From Arenicola marina (lineage: Eukaryota > Annelida > Polychaeta > Arenicolidae): a stretch of DNA of 64,000 nucleotides. Location: contig OZ025260.1 in the NCBI GenBank assembly GCA_964019135.1, forward strand, positions 24,856,254 to 24,920,253, read 5' to 3'. The number at the start of each line of letters is the position of its first letter. Within the stretch, counting starts at the first letter, position 1. Shown here in pieces: positions 13,261 to 26,100 of the stretch. The notes under the pieces are model-generated. The model saw nothing but the letters and a program-made list of their open reading frames with translations. It was not told the origin of the DNA and made no database searches. The translations under genes were made by a program, and so were the position numbers.

Positions 13261-16200
13261 ATCGCTGTCCGACCCTCCCTGTCCTCAATGTGATCGCTGT
13301 CCGCCCCTCCCTGTCCTCAATGTGATCGCTGTCCACCCCTCCCTGTCCTCAATGTGATCGCTGTCCGCCCTTTCCTGTCCTCAATGTGATCGCTGTCCAC
13401 CCCTCCCTGTCCTCAACGTGATCGCTGTCCGCCCCTCCCCGTCCTCAATGTGATCGCTGTCCGTCCTTCCCTGTCCTCAATGTGATCGCTGTCCGCCCCT
13501 CCCTGTCCTCAATGTGATCGCTATCCGCCCCTCCCCGTCCTCAATGTGATAGTTGTCCGCCCCTCCCTGTCCTCAATGTGATCGTTGTCCGCCCCTTCCT
13601 GTCCTCAATGTGATCGCTGTCCCCCCCTCCCTGTCCTCAATGTGATCGCTGTCCGCCCCTCCCTGTCCTCAATGTGATCGCTGTCCGATCCTTCCTGTCC
13701 TCAATGTGATCGCTGTCCGCCCCTCCCCGTCCTCAATATGATCGCTGTCCGCCCCTCTCTGTCCTCAATGTGATCGTTGTCCGCCGCTCCCTGTCCATAA
13801 TGTGATCGCTGTCCGCCCCTCTCTGTCCTCAATGTGATCGCTGTCCGCCCCCCTCTGTCCTCAATGTGATCGTTGTCCGCCCCGTCCTGTCCTCAATGTG
13901 ATCGATGTCCACCTCTCCCTGTCCTCAATGTGATCGCTGTCCGCCCTTCCCTGTCCTCAATGTGATCGTTGTCCGCCCCTCCCTGTCCTCAATGTGATCG
14001 ATGTCCGCCTCTCCCTGTCCTCAATGTGATCGCTGTCCGCCCCTCCTTGTCCTCAATGTGATTGCTGTCCGCTCCTCCCTGTCCTCAATGTGATCGCTGT
14101 GCGCTCCTCTCTGTCCTCAATGTGATCGCTGTCCGCCCCTCCCTATCCTCAATGTGATCGCTCTCCGCCCCTTCCTGTCCTCAATGTGATCGCTGTCCGC
14201 GCCTCCCTGTCCTCAATGTGATCGCTGTCGGCCCCTCCCTGTCATCAATGTGATCGCTGTCCGCCCCTGCCTGTCCTCAATGTGATCGCTGTCCGCCCCT
14301 CCCTGGTGTCCTCAATGTGATCGCCCTCCACCCCTCCCTGTCCTCAATGTGATCGCTGTCCGCGCCTCCCCGTCCTCAATGTGATCGCTGTCCGCCCCTC
14401 CCTGTCCTCAATGTGATCGCTGTCCGCCGCTTCCTGTCCTCAATGTGATCGCCGTCCGCCCCTCCATGTCCTCAATGTGATCGCTGTCCGCCCCTCCCTG
14501 TCCTCAATGTGACCGCTGTACGCCCCTCCCTGTCCTCAATGTGATCGCTGTCCGCCCCTGCCTGTCCTCAATGTGATCGCTGTCCACCCCTCCCTGTCCT
14601 CAATGTGATTGCTGCCCGCCACTCCCTGTCCTCAATCTGATTGCTGTCCGCCCCTCCCTGTCCTCAATGTGATCGCTGTCCACCCCACCCTGTCCTCAAT
14701 GGGATCGCTGTCCGCCCCTCTCCGTCCTCAATGTGATTACTGTCCACCCCTCTCCGTCCTCAATGTGATTGCTGTCCGCCCCTCCCTGTCCTCAATGTGA
14801 TCGCTGTCCACCCCTCCCTGTCCTCAATGGGATCGCTGTCCGCCCCTCTCCGTCCTCAATATGATCGCTGTCCACCCCTCCATGTCCTCAATGTGATCGC
14901 TGTCCACCCCTCCCTGTCCTCAATGTGATCGCTGTCCGCCCTTCCCTGTCCTCAATGTGACCGCTCTACGCCCCTCCATGTCCTCAATGTGATCGCTGTC
15001 CGCCACTCTCTGTCCTCAATGTGACCGCTGTACACCCCTCCCTGTCCTCAACGTGATCGCTGTCCGCCCCTCCCTGTCCTCAATGTGATCGCTGTCCACC
15101 CCTCCCTGTCCTCAATGTGATCGCTGTCCGCCCCTCCCTGTCCTCAATGTGACCGCTGTACGCCCCTCCCTGTCCTCAACGTGATCGCTGTCCGCCCCTC
15201 CCTGTCCTCAATGTTATCGCTGTCCACCCCTCCCTGTCCTCAATGTGATCGCTGTCCGCCCCTCCATGTCCTCAATGTGATCGCTGTCCGCCCCTCCCTG
15301 TCCTCAACGTGATCGCTGTCCGCCCCTCCCTGTCCTCAATGTGATCGCTGTCCACCCCTCCCTGTCCTCAATGTGATTGCTGCCCGCCACTCCCTGTCCT
15401 CAATGTGATTGCTGTCCGCCCCTCCCTGTCCTCAATGTGATCGCTGTCCGCCCCTCCCTGTCCTCAATGTGATCGCTGTCCGCCCCTCCCTGTCCTCAAT
15501 GTGATCGCTGTACGCCCCTCCCTGTCCTCAATGTAATCGCTCTCCACCCCTCCCTGTCCTCAATGTGATCGCTGTCTGTCCCTCCCTGTCCTCAATGTGA
15601 TCGCTGCCCGTCCCTCCCTGTCCTCAATGTGATCGCTGTCCGCCCCTCCCTGTCCTTAATGTGATCGCTGTCCGCCCCTCCTGGTCCTCAATGTGATCGC
15701 TGTCCACCCCTCCCTGTCCTCAATGTGACCGCTGTACGCCCCTCCCTGTCCTCAATGTGATCGCTGTCCGTCCCTCCCTGTCCTCAATGTGATCGCTGTC
15801 CACCCGTCCCTGTCCTCAATGTGATCGCTGTCCGCCCCTCCCTGTCCTCAATGTGATCGCTGTCCGCCACTCCCTATCCTTAATGTGATCGCTGTCCGCC
15901 CCTCTCTGTCCTCAATGTGATCGCTGTCCGCGCCTCCCCGTCCTCAATGTGATCGCTGTCCGACCCTCCCTGTCCTCAATGTGATCGCTGTCCGCCCCTC
16001 CCTGTCCTCAATGTGATCGCTGTCCACCCCTCCCTGTCCTCAATGTGATCGCTGTCCGCCCTTTCCTGTCCTCAATGTGATCGCTGTCCACCCCTCCCTG
16101 TCCTCAACGTGATCGCTGTCCGCCCCTCCCCGTCCTCAATGTGATCGCTGTCCGTCCTTCCCTGTCCTCAATGTGATCGCTGTCCGCCCCTCCCTGTCCT

Positions 16201-18580
16201 CAATGTGATCGCTATCCGCCCCTCCCCGTCCTCAATGTGATAGTTGTCCGCCCCTCCCTGTCCTCAATGTGATCGTTGTCCGCCCCTTCCTGTCCTCAAT
16301 GTGATCGCTGTCCCCCCCTCCCTGTCCTCAATGTGATCGCTGTCCGCCCCTCCCTGTCCTCAATGTGATTGCTGTCCGATCCTTCCTGTCCTCAATGTGA
16401 TCGCTGTCCGCCCCTCCCCGTCCTCAATATGATCGCTGTCCGCCCCTCTCTGTCCTCAATGTGATCGTTGTCCGCCGCTCCCTGTCCATAATGTGATCGC
16501 TGTCCGCCCCTCTCTGTCCTCAATGTGATCGCTGTCCGCCCCCCCTCTGTCCTCAATGTGATCGTTGTCCGCCCCGTCCTGTCCTCAATGTGATCGATGT
16601 CCAACTCTCCCTGTCCTCAATGTGATCGCTGTCCGCCCTTCCCTGTCCTCAATGTGATCGTTGTCCGCCCCTCCCTGTCCTCAATGTGATCGATGTCCGC
16701 CTCTCCCTGTCCTCAATGTGATCGCTGTCCGCCCCTCCTTGTCCTCAATGTGATCGCTGTCCGCTCCTCCCTGTCCTCAATGTGATCGCTGTGCGCTCCT
16801 CTCTGTCCTCAATGTGATCGCTGTCCGCCCCTCCCTATCCTCAATGTGATCGCTCTCCGCCCCTTCCTGTCCTCAATGTGATCGCTGTCCGCGCCTCCCT
16901 GTCCTCAATGTGATCGCTGTCGGCCCCTCCCTGTCATCAATGTGATCGCTGTCCGCCCCTGCCTGTCCTCAATGTGATCGCTGTCCGCCCCTCCCTGGTG
17001 TCCTCAATGTGATCGCCCTCCACCCCTCCCTGTCCTCAATGTGATCGCTGTCCGCGCCTCCCCGTCCTCAATGTGATCGCTGTCCGCCCCTCCCTGTCCT
17101 CAATGTGATCGCTGTCCGCCGCTTCCTGTCCTCAATGTGATCGCCGTCCGCCCCTCCATGTCCTCAATGTGATCGCTGTCCGCCCCTCCCTGTCCTCAAT
17201 GTGACCGCTGTACGCCCCTCCCTGTCCTCAATGTGATCGCTGTCCGCCCCTGCCTGTCCTCAATGTGATCGCTGTCCACCCCTCCCTGTCCTCAATGTGA
17301 TTGCTGCCCGCCACTCCCTGTCCTCAATCTGATTGCTGTCCGCCCCTCCCTGTCCTCAATGTGATCGCTGTCCACCCCACCCTGTCCTCAATGGGATCGC
17401 TGTCCGCCCCTCTCCGTCCTCAATGTGATTACTGTCCACCCCTCTCCGTCCTCAATGTGATTGCTGTCCGCCCCTCCCTGTCCTCAATGTGATCGCTGTC
17501 CACCCCTCCCTGTCCTCAATGGGATCGCTGTCCGCCCCTCTCCGTCCTCAATATGATCGCTGTCCACCCCTCCATGTCCTCAATGTGATCGCTGTCCACC
17601 CCTCCCTGTCCTCAATGTGATCGCTGTCCGCCCTTCCCTGTCCTCAATGTGACCGCTCTACGCCCCTCCATGTCCTCAATGTGATCGCTGTCCGCCACTC
17701 TCTGTCCTCAATGTGACCGCTGTACACCCCTCCCTGTCCTCAACGTGATCGCTGTCCGCCCCTCCCTGTCCTCAATGTGATCGCTGTCCACCCCTCCCTG
17801 TCCTCAATGTGATCGCTGTCCGCCCCTCCCTGTCCTCAATGTGACCGCTGTACGCCCCTCCCTGTCCTCAACGTGATCGCTGTCCGCCCCTCCCTGTCCT
17901 CAATGTTATCGCTGTCCACCCCTCCCTGTCCTCAATGTGATCGCTGTCCGCCCCTCCATGTCCTCAATGTGATCGCTGTCCGCCCCTCCCTGTCCTCAAC
18001 GTGATCGCTGTCCGCCCCTCCCTGTCCTCAATGTGATCGCTGTCCACCCCTCCCTGTCCTCAATGTGATTGCTGCCCGCCACTCCCTGTCCTCAATGTGA
18101 TTGCTGTCCGCCCCTCCCTGTCCTCAATGTGATCGCTGTCCGCCCCTCCCTGTCCTCAATGTGATCGCTGTCCGCCCCTCCCTGTCCTCAATGTGATCGC
18201 TGTACGCCCCTCCCTGTCCTCAATGTAATCGCTCTCCACCCCTCCCTGTCCTCAATGTGATCGCTGTCTGTCCCTCCCTGTCCTCAATGTGATCGCTGCC
18301 CGTCCCTCCCTGTCCTCAATGTGATCGCTGTCCGCCCCTCCCTGTCCTTAATGTGATCGCTGTCCGCCCCTCCTGGTCCTCAATGTGATCGCTGTCCACC
18401 CCTCCCTGTCCTCAATGTGACCGCTGTACGCCCCTCCCTGTCCTCAATGTGATCGCTGTCCGTCCCTCCCTGTCCTCAATGTGATCGCTGTCCACCCCTC
18501 CCTGTCCTCAATGTGATCGCTGTCCGCCCCTCCCTGTCCTCAATGTGATCGCTGTCCGTCCCTCCCTGTCTTCAATGTGA
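13260..18580. repeat. Tandem duplication of a 2,691-2,692-bp block (84 units) in A1
   Basis: The marker GTCCGACCCTCCC occurs at about 13,268 and 15,959. The long GGTG unit recurs at 14,305 and 16,997. The order of intervening variants (ATGTTATCG, CTCAATCTGATTGCTG, GGGATCGCTG) is the same in both copies. The one-base offset difference comes from an extra C in a C-run near 16,550. A partial third relative of the block lies around 9,840-11,040 and is joined there to the 1,824-bp blocks. Confidence 0.8.
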
Positions 18581-18962
18581 TCGCTGTCCGTCCCTCCCTG
18601 TCCTCAATGTGACCGCTGTCCGTCCCTCCCTGTCCTCAATGTGATCGCTGTCCGTCCCTCCCTGTCCTCAATGTGATCGCTGTCCGCCCCTCCCTGTCCT
18701 CAATGTGATCGCTGTCCACCCCTCCCTGTCCTCAATGTGATCGCTGTCCGCCCCTCTCTGTCCTCAATGTGATGGCTGTCCGCCCCTCTCTGTCCTCAAT
18801 GTGGTCGCTGTCCGCCCCTCCCTGTCCTCAATGTGATCGCTGTCCGTCCCTCCCTATCCTCAGTGTGATCGCTGTCCGTCCCTCCCTGTCCTCAATGTGA
18901 TCTCTGTCCACCCCTCCTGGTCCTCAATGTGATCGCTGTTTGTCCCTCCCTGTCCTGTCCTC

Positions 18963-20760
18963 AGTAAGTACGGCGGCCCGAGTGGTGGTATAGCCTTATT
19001 GTACAGCAGTAAGTACGGCGGCCCGAGTGGTGGTATAGCCTTATTCTACAGCAGTAAGTACGGCGGCTCGGGTGGTGGTATAGCCTTATTCTACAGCAGT
19101 AAGTACGGCGGCCCGAGTGGTGGTATAGCCTTATTCTACAGCAGTAAGTACGGCCGCCCGAGTGGTGGTATAGCCTTATTCTACAGCAGTCGGTACGCTG
19201 CCCGAGTGGTTGTATAACCTTATTCTACAGCAATAAGTACGGCGGCCAGAGTGGTGGTATAGCCTTATTCTACAACAGTAAGTACGGCGGCCCGAGTGGT
19301 GGTATAGCCTTATTCTACAGCAGTATGTACGGCGGCCCGAGTGGTGGTATATCCTTATTCTACAGCAGTAAGTAGGGCGGCCCGAGTGGTGGTATAGCCT
19401 TATTCTACAGCAATAAGTACGGCGGCCCGAGTGGTGGTATAGCCTTATTCTACAGCAGTCGGTACGCAGCCCGAGTGGTGGTATAGCCTTATTCTACAGC
19501 AATAAGTACGGCGGCCAGAGTGATGGTATAGCCTTATTCTACAACAGTAAGTACGGCGGCCCGAGTGGTGGTATAGCCTTATTGTACAGCAGTAAGTACG
19601 GCGGCCCGAGTGGTGGTATAGCCTTATTCTACAGCAGTAAGTACGGCGGCCCGAGTGGTGGTATAGCCTTATTCTACAGCAGTAAGTACGGCGGCTCGGG
19701 TGGTGGTATAGCCTTATTCTACAGCAGTAAGTACGGCGGCCCGAGTGGTGGTATAGCCTTATTCTAAAGCAGTAAGTACGGCGGCCCGAGTGGTGGTATA
19801 GCCTTATTCTACAGCAGTAAATATAGCGGCCCGAGTGGTGGTATAGCTTTATTCTAAAGCAGTAAGTACGGCGGCCCGAGTGGTGGTATAGCCTTATTCT
19901 ACAGCAGTAAGTACGGCGGCCCGAGTGGTGGTATATCCTTATTCTACAGCAGTAAGTACGGCGGCCCGAGTGGTGGTATAGCCTTATTCTACAGCAGTAG
20001 GTACGGCGGCCCGAGTGGTGGTATAGCCTTATTCTACAGCAGTCGGTACGCAGCCCGAGTGGTGGTATAACCTTATTCTACAGCAATAAGTACGGTGCCC
20101 GAGTGGTGGTATAGCCTTATTCTACAGCAGTAAGTACGGCGGCCCGAGTGGTGGTATAGCCTTATTCTACAGCAGTAAGTACGGCGGCCCGAGCGGTGGT
20201 ATAGCCTTATTCTACAGCAGTCGGTACGGCGGCCCTAATGGTGGTATAGCCTTATTCTACAGCAGTAAGTACGGCGGCCCGAGTGGTGGTATAGCCTTAT
20301 TCTACAGCAGTAAATATAGCGGCCTGAGTGGTGGTATAGCCTTATTCTACAGCAGTAAGTACGGCGGCCCGAGTGGTGGTATAGCCTTATTCTACAGCAG
20401 TAAGTACGGCGGCCCGAGTGGTGGTATAGCCTTATTCTACAGCAGTCGGTACGGCGGCCCTAATGGTGGTATAGCCTTATTCTACAGCAGTAAGTACGGC
20501 GGCCCGAGTGGTGGTATAGCCTTATTCTACAGCAGTAAATATAGCGGCCTGAGTGGTGGTATAGCCTTATTCTACAGCAGTAAGTACGGCGGCCCGAGTG
20601 GTGGTATAGCCTTATTCTAGAGCAGTAAGTACGGCGGCCCGAGTGGTGGTATAGCCTTATTCTACAGCAGTAAGTACGGCGGCCCCAATGGTGGTATAGC
20701 CTTATTCTACAGCAGTAAGTACGGCGGCCCGAGTGGTGTTATAGCCTTATTCTACAACAG
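18963..20760. repeat. Degenerate left end of array B
   Basis: The first roughly 40 units are more irregular than the interior. Several have 1-2-bp deletions (for example CGGTACGCTGCCCGAG near 19,190 and GTACGGTGCCCGAG near 20,090). There are also TAC-to-TAA or TAG changes (19,767; 20,620) and repeated divergent unit types such as AAATATAGCGGCC. The register is lost and no long frame survives. This fits the usual pattern in which array edges escape homogenisation. Confidence 0.8.
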
Positions 20761-23168
20761 TAAGTTCGGCGGCCCGAGTGGTGGTATAGCCTTATTCTAC
20801 AGCAGTAGGTACGGCGGCCCGAGTGGTGGTATAGCCTTATTCTACAGCAGTAAGTACGGCGGCCCGAGTGGTGGTATAGCCTTATTCTACAGCAGTAAGT
20901 CCAGCGGCCCGAGTGGTGGTATAGCCTTATTTTACAGCAGTAAGTGTGGCGGCCCGAGTGGTGGTATAGCCTTATTCTACAGCAGTAGGTACGGCGGCCC
21001 GAGTGGTGGTATAGCCTTATTCTACAGCAGTAAGTCCAGCGGCCCGAGTGGTGGTATAGCCTTATTCTACAACAGTAAGTTCGGCGGCCCGAGTGGTGGT
21101 ATAGCCTTATTCTACAGCAGTAGGTACGGCGGCCCGAGTGGTGGTATAGCCTTATTCTACAGCAGTAAGTACGGCGGCCCGAGTGGTGGTATAGCCTTAT
21201 TCTACAGCAGTAAGTCCAGCGGCCCGAGTGGTGGAATAGCCTTATTCTACAGCAGTAGGTACGGCGGCCCGAGTGGTGGTATAGCCTTATTCTACAGCAG
21301 TAAGTCCAGCGGCCCGAGTGGTGGTATAGCCTTATTCTACAACAGTAAGTTCGGCGGCCCGAGTGGTGGTATAGCCTTATTCTACAGCAGTAGGTACGGC
21401 GGCCCGAGTGGTGGTATAGCCTTATTCTACAGCAGTAAGTACGGCGGCCCGAGTGGTGGTATAGCCTTATTCTACAGCAGTAAGTCCAGCGGCCCGAGTG
21501 GTGGTATAGCCTTATTCTACAGCAGTAAGTACGGCGGCCCGAGTGGTGGTATAGCCTTATTTTACAGCAGTAAGTACGGCGGTCCGAGTGGTGATATAGC
21601 CTTATTCTACAGCAGTAAGTACGGCGGCCCGAGTGGTGGTATAGTCTTACTCTACAGCAGTAAGTACGGCGGCCCGAGTGGTGGTATAGCCTTATTCTAC
21701 AGCAGTAAGTACTGCGGCCCGAGTGGTGGTATAGCCTTATTCTACAGCAGTAAGTACGGCGGCCCGAGTGGTGGTATAGCCTTATTCTACAGCAGTAAGT
21801 ACGGCGGTCCGAGTGGTGGTATAGCCTTATTCTACAGCAGTAAGTACTGCGGCCCGAGTGGTGGTATAGCCTTATTCTACAGCAGTAAGTACGGCGGCCC
21901 GAGTGGTGGTATAGCCTTATTCTACAGCAGTATTTACGGCGGTCCGAGTGGTGGTATAGCCTCATTCTACAGCAGTAAGTACGGCGGCCCGAGTGGTGGT
22001 ATAGCCTTATTCTACAGCAGTAAGTCCGGCGGCCCGAGTGGTGGTATAGCCTTATTCTACAGCAGTAAGTACGGCGGCCCGAGTGGTGGTATAGCCTTAT
22101 TCTACAGCAGTAAGTACGGCGGTCCGAGTGGTGGTATAGCCTTATTCTACAGCAGTAAGTACGGCGGCCCGAGTGGTGGTATAGCCTTATTCTACAGCAG
22201 TATGTACGGCGGCCCGAGTGGTGGTATAGCCTTATTCTACAGCAGTAAGTACTGCGGCCCGAGTGGTGGTATAGCCTTATTCTACAGCGGTAAGTACGGC
22301 GGCCCGAGTGGTGGTATAGCCTTATTCTACAGCAGTAAGTACTGCGGCCCGTGTGGGGGTATAGCCTTATTCTACAGCAGTAAATACGGCGGCCCGAGTG
22401 GTGGTATAGACTTATTCTACAGCAGTAAGTACGGCGGCCCGAGTGGTGGTATAGCCTTATTCTACAGCAGTAAGTCCGGTGGCCCGAGTGGTGGTATAGC
22501 CTTATTCTACATCAGTAAGTACGGCGGCCCGAGTGGTGGTATAGCCTTATTCTACATCAGTAAGTACGGCGGCCCGAGTGGTGGTATAGCCTTATTCTAC
22601 AGCAGTAAGTACGGCGGCCCGTGTGGTGGTATAGCCTCATTCTACAGCAGTAAGTCCGGCGGCCCGAGTGGTGGTATAGTCTTACTCTACAGCAGTAAGT
22701 CCGGCGGCCCGAGTGGTGGTATAGTCTTACTCTACAGCAGTATGTACGGCGGCCCGAGTGGTGGTATAGCTTTATTCTACCGCAGTAAGTACGGCGGCCC
22801 GAGTGGTGGTATAGCCTTATTCTACAGCAGTAAGTACGGCGGCCCGAGTGGTGGTATAGTCTTATTCTACAGCAGTATGTACGGCGGCCCGAGTGGTGGT
22901 ATAGCCTTATTCTACAGCAGTAAGTACGGCGGCCCGAGTGGTGGTATAGCCTTATTCTACAGCAGTAAGTACGGCGGCCCGAGTGGTGGTATAGCCTTAT
23001 TCTACAGCAGTAAGTACGGCGGCCCGAGTGGTGGTACAGCCTTATTCTACAGCAGTAAGTACGGCGGTCCGAGTGGTGGTATAGCCTTATTCTACAGCAG
23101 TATGTACGGCGGCCCGTGTGGTGGTACAGCCTGATTCTACAGCAGTAAGTACGGCGGCCCGAGTGGTG

Positions 23169-26100
23169 TTATAGCCCTATTCTGCAGCAGTAAGTACGGC
23201 AGTCCGAGTGGTGGTATAGCCTTATTCTACAGCAGTAAGTGCTGCGGCCCGAGTGGTGGTATAGCCTTATTCTACAGCAGTAAGTACGGCGGCCCGAGTG
23301 GTGGTATAGCCTTATTCTACAGCAGTATTTACGGCGGCCCGAGTGGTGGTATAGCCTTATTCTACAGCAGTAAGTACGGCGGCCCGAGTGGTGGTATAGT
23401 CTTACTCTACAGCAGTAAGTACGGCGGCCCGAGTGGTGGTATAGCCTTATTCTACAGCAGTAAGTACGGCGGCCCGAGTGGTGGTATAGCCTTATTCTAC
23501 AGCAGTAAGTACGGCGACCCGAGTGGTGATATAGCCTTATTCTACCGCAGTAAGTACGGCAGTCCGAGTGGTGGTATAGCCTTATTCTACAGCAGTAAGT
23601 ACGGCGACACGAGTGGTGGTATAGCCCTATTCTACAGCAGTAAATACGGCGACACGAGTGGTGGTATAGCCTTATTCTACAGCAGTAAGTACGGCGGCCC
23701 GAGTGGTGGTATAGTCTTACTCTACAGCAGTAAGTACGGCAGTCCGAGTGGTGGTATAGCCTTATTCTACAGCAGTAAGTACGGCGACACGAGTGGTGGT
23801 ATAGCCTTATTCTACAGCAGTAAATACGGCGACCCGAGTGGTGGTATAGCCTTATTCTACACCAGTAAGTACGGCGGCCCGAGTGGTGGTATAGCCTTAT
23901 TCTACAGCAGTAAGTACGGCGGCCCGAGTGGTGGTATAGTCTTATTCTACAGCAGTATGTACGGCGGTCCGAGTGGTGGTATAGTCTTATTCTACAGCAG
24001 TATGTACGGCGGTCCGAGTGGTGGTATAGCCTTATTCTACAGCAGTAAGTACGGCGGCCCGAGTGGTGGTATAGCCTTATTCTACAGCAGTAAGTACGGC
24101 GGCGCGAGTGGTGGTATAGCCTTATTCTACAGCAGTATGTACGGCGGCCCGAGTGGTGGTATAGTCTTATTCTACAGCAGTATGTACGGCGGTCCGAGTG
24201 GTGGTATAGTCTTATTCTACAGCAGTATGTACGGCGGTCCGAGTCGTGGTATAGTCTTATTCTACAGCAGTATGTACGGCGGTCCGAGTGGTGGTATAGC
24301 CTTATTCTACAGCAGTAAGTACGGCGGCCCGAGTGGTGGTATAGCCTTATTCTACAGCAGTAAGTACGGCGGCGCGAGTGGTGGTATAGCCTTATTCTAC
24401 AGCAGTATGTACGGCGGCCCGAGTGGTGGTATAGTCTTATTCTACAGCAGTATGTACGGCGGTCCGAGTGGTGGTATAGCCTTATTCTACAGCAGTAAAT
24501 ACGGCGGCCCGAGTGGTGGTATAGCCTTATTCTACAGCAGTAAGTACGGCAGTCCGAGTGGTGGTATAGTCTTATTCTACAGCAGTATGTACGGCGGTCC
24601 GAGTGGTGGTATAGCCTTATTCTACAGCAGTAAGTACGGCGGCCCGAGTGGTGGTATAGTCTTACTCTACAGCAGTAAGTACGGCAGTCCGAGTGGTGGT
24701 ATAGTCTTATTCTACAGCAGTATGTACGGCGGTCCGAGTGGTGGTATAGCCTTATTCTACAGCAGTAAGTACGGCGGCCCGAGTGGTGGTATAGCCTTAT
24801 TCTACAGCAGTAAGTACGGCGGCCCGAGTGGTGGTATAGCCTTATTCTACAGCAGTAAGTACGGCGGCCCGAGTGGTGGTATAGCCTTATTCTACAGCAG
24901 TAAGTACGGCGACACGAGTGGTGGTATAGCCTTATTCTACAGCAGTAAGTACGGCGGCCCGAGTGGTGGTATAGCCTTATTCTACAGCAGTAAGTACGGC
25001 GGCCCGAGTGGTGGTATAGCCTTATTCTACAGCAGTAAGTACGGCGGCCCGAGTGGTGGTATAGCCTTATTCTACAGCGGTAAGTACGGCGACACGAGTG
25101 GTGGTATAGCCTTATTCTACAGCAGTAAATGCCGCGACCCGAGTGGTGGTATAGCCTTATTCTACAGCAGTAAGTACGGCGGCCCGAGTGGTGGTATAGC
25201 CTTATTCTACAGCAGTAAGTACGGCGACCCGAGTGGTGATATAGCCTTATTCTACCGCAGTAAGTACGGCAGTCCGAGTGGTGGTATAGCCTTATTCTAC
25301 AGCAGTAAGTACGGCGACACGAGTGGTGGTATAGCCCTATTCTACAGCAGTAAATACGGCGACACGAGTGGTGGTATAGCCTTATTCTACAGCAGTAAGT
25401 ACGGCGGCCCGAGTGGTGGTATAGTCTTACTCTACAGCAGTAAGTACGGCAGTCCGAGTGGTGGTATAGCCTTATTCTACAGCAGTAAGTACGGCGACAC
25501 GAGTGGTGGTATAGCCTTATTCTACAGCAGTAAATACGGCGACCCGAGTGGTGGTATAGCCTTATTCTACACCAGTAAGTACGGCGGCCCGAGTGGTGGT
25601 ATAGCCTTATTCTACAGCAGTAAGTACGGCGGCCCGAGTGGTGGTATAGTCTTATTCTACAGCAGTATGTACGGCGGTCCGAGTGGTGGTATAGTCTTAT
25701 TCTACAGCAGTATGTACGGCGGTCCGAGTGGTGGTATAGCCTTATTCTACAGCAGTAAGTACGGCGGCCCGAGTGGTGGTATAGCCTTATTCTACAGCAG
25801 TAAGTACGGCGGCGCGAGTGGTGGTATAGCCTTATTCTACAGCAGTATGTACGGCGGCCCGAGTGGTGGTATAGTCTTATTCTACAGCAGTATGTACGGC
25901 GGTCCGAGTGGTGGTATAGTCTTATTCTACAGCAGTATGTACGGCGGTCCGAGTCGTGGTATAGTCTTATTCTACAGCAGTATGTACGGCGGTCCGAGTG
26001 GTGGTATAGCCTTATTCTACAGCAGTAAGTACGGCGGCCCGAGTGGTGGTATAGCCTTATTCTACAGCAGTAAGTACGGCGGCGCGAGTGGTGGTATAGC

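Larger units (their letters stand above)
1..18962. repeat. Array A1: 32-bp minisatellite, about 590 units
   Basis: The stretch is a head-to-tail tandem array of a 32-bp unit. On the plus strand each unit has the core TCCTCAATGTGATCGCTG followed by a C-rich half, TCCGCCCCTCCC. Most units differ from consensus by 0-4 substitutions. Recurrent variants are CCACCCC, CCGATCC, ATTGCTG and GACCGCTGTAC. A 3-bp longer unit (CCTGGTGTCC in place of CCTGTCC) occurs near 340, 722, 1015, 2010, 10,878, 14,305 and 16,997. Because 32 is not a multiple of 3, a reading frame passes through all three registers every 96 bp and stops within about 60-75 codons. The short frames here are therefore artefacts. The array is cut by the left window edge and ends against array B. 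Plus is C/T-rich and minus is G/A-rich. Confidence 0.98.

Noticed and set aside
1..18962. CRISPR-like array
   Set aside because: The repeats are contiguous with no spacers, the variants are point changes, and the locus is eukaryotic with spliced genes.
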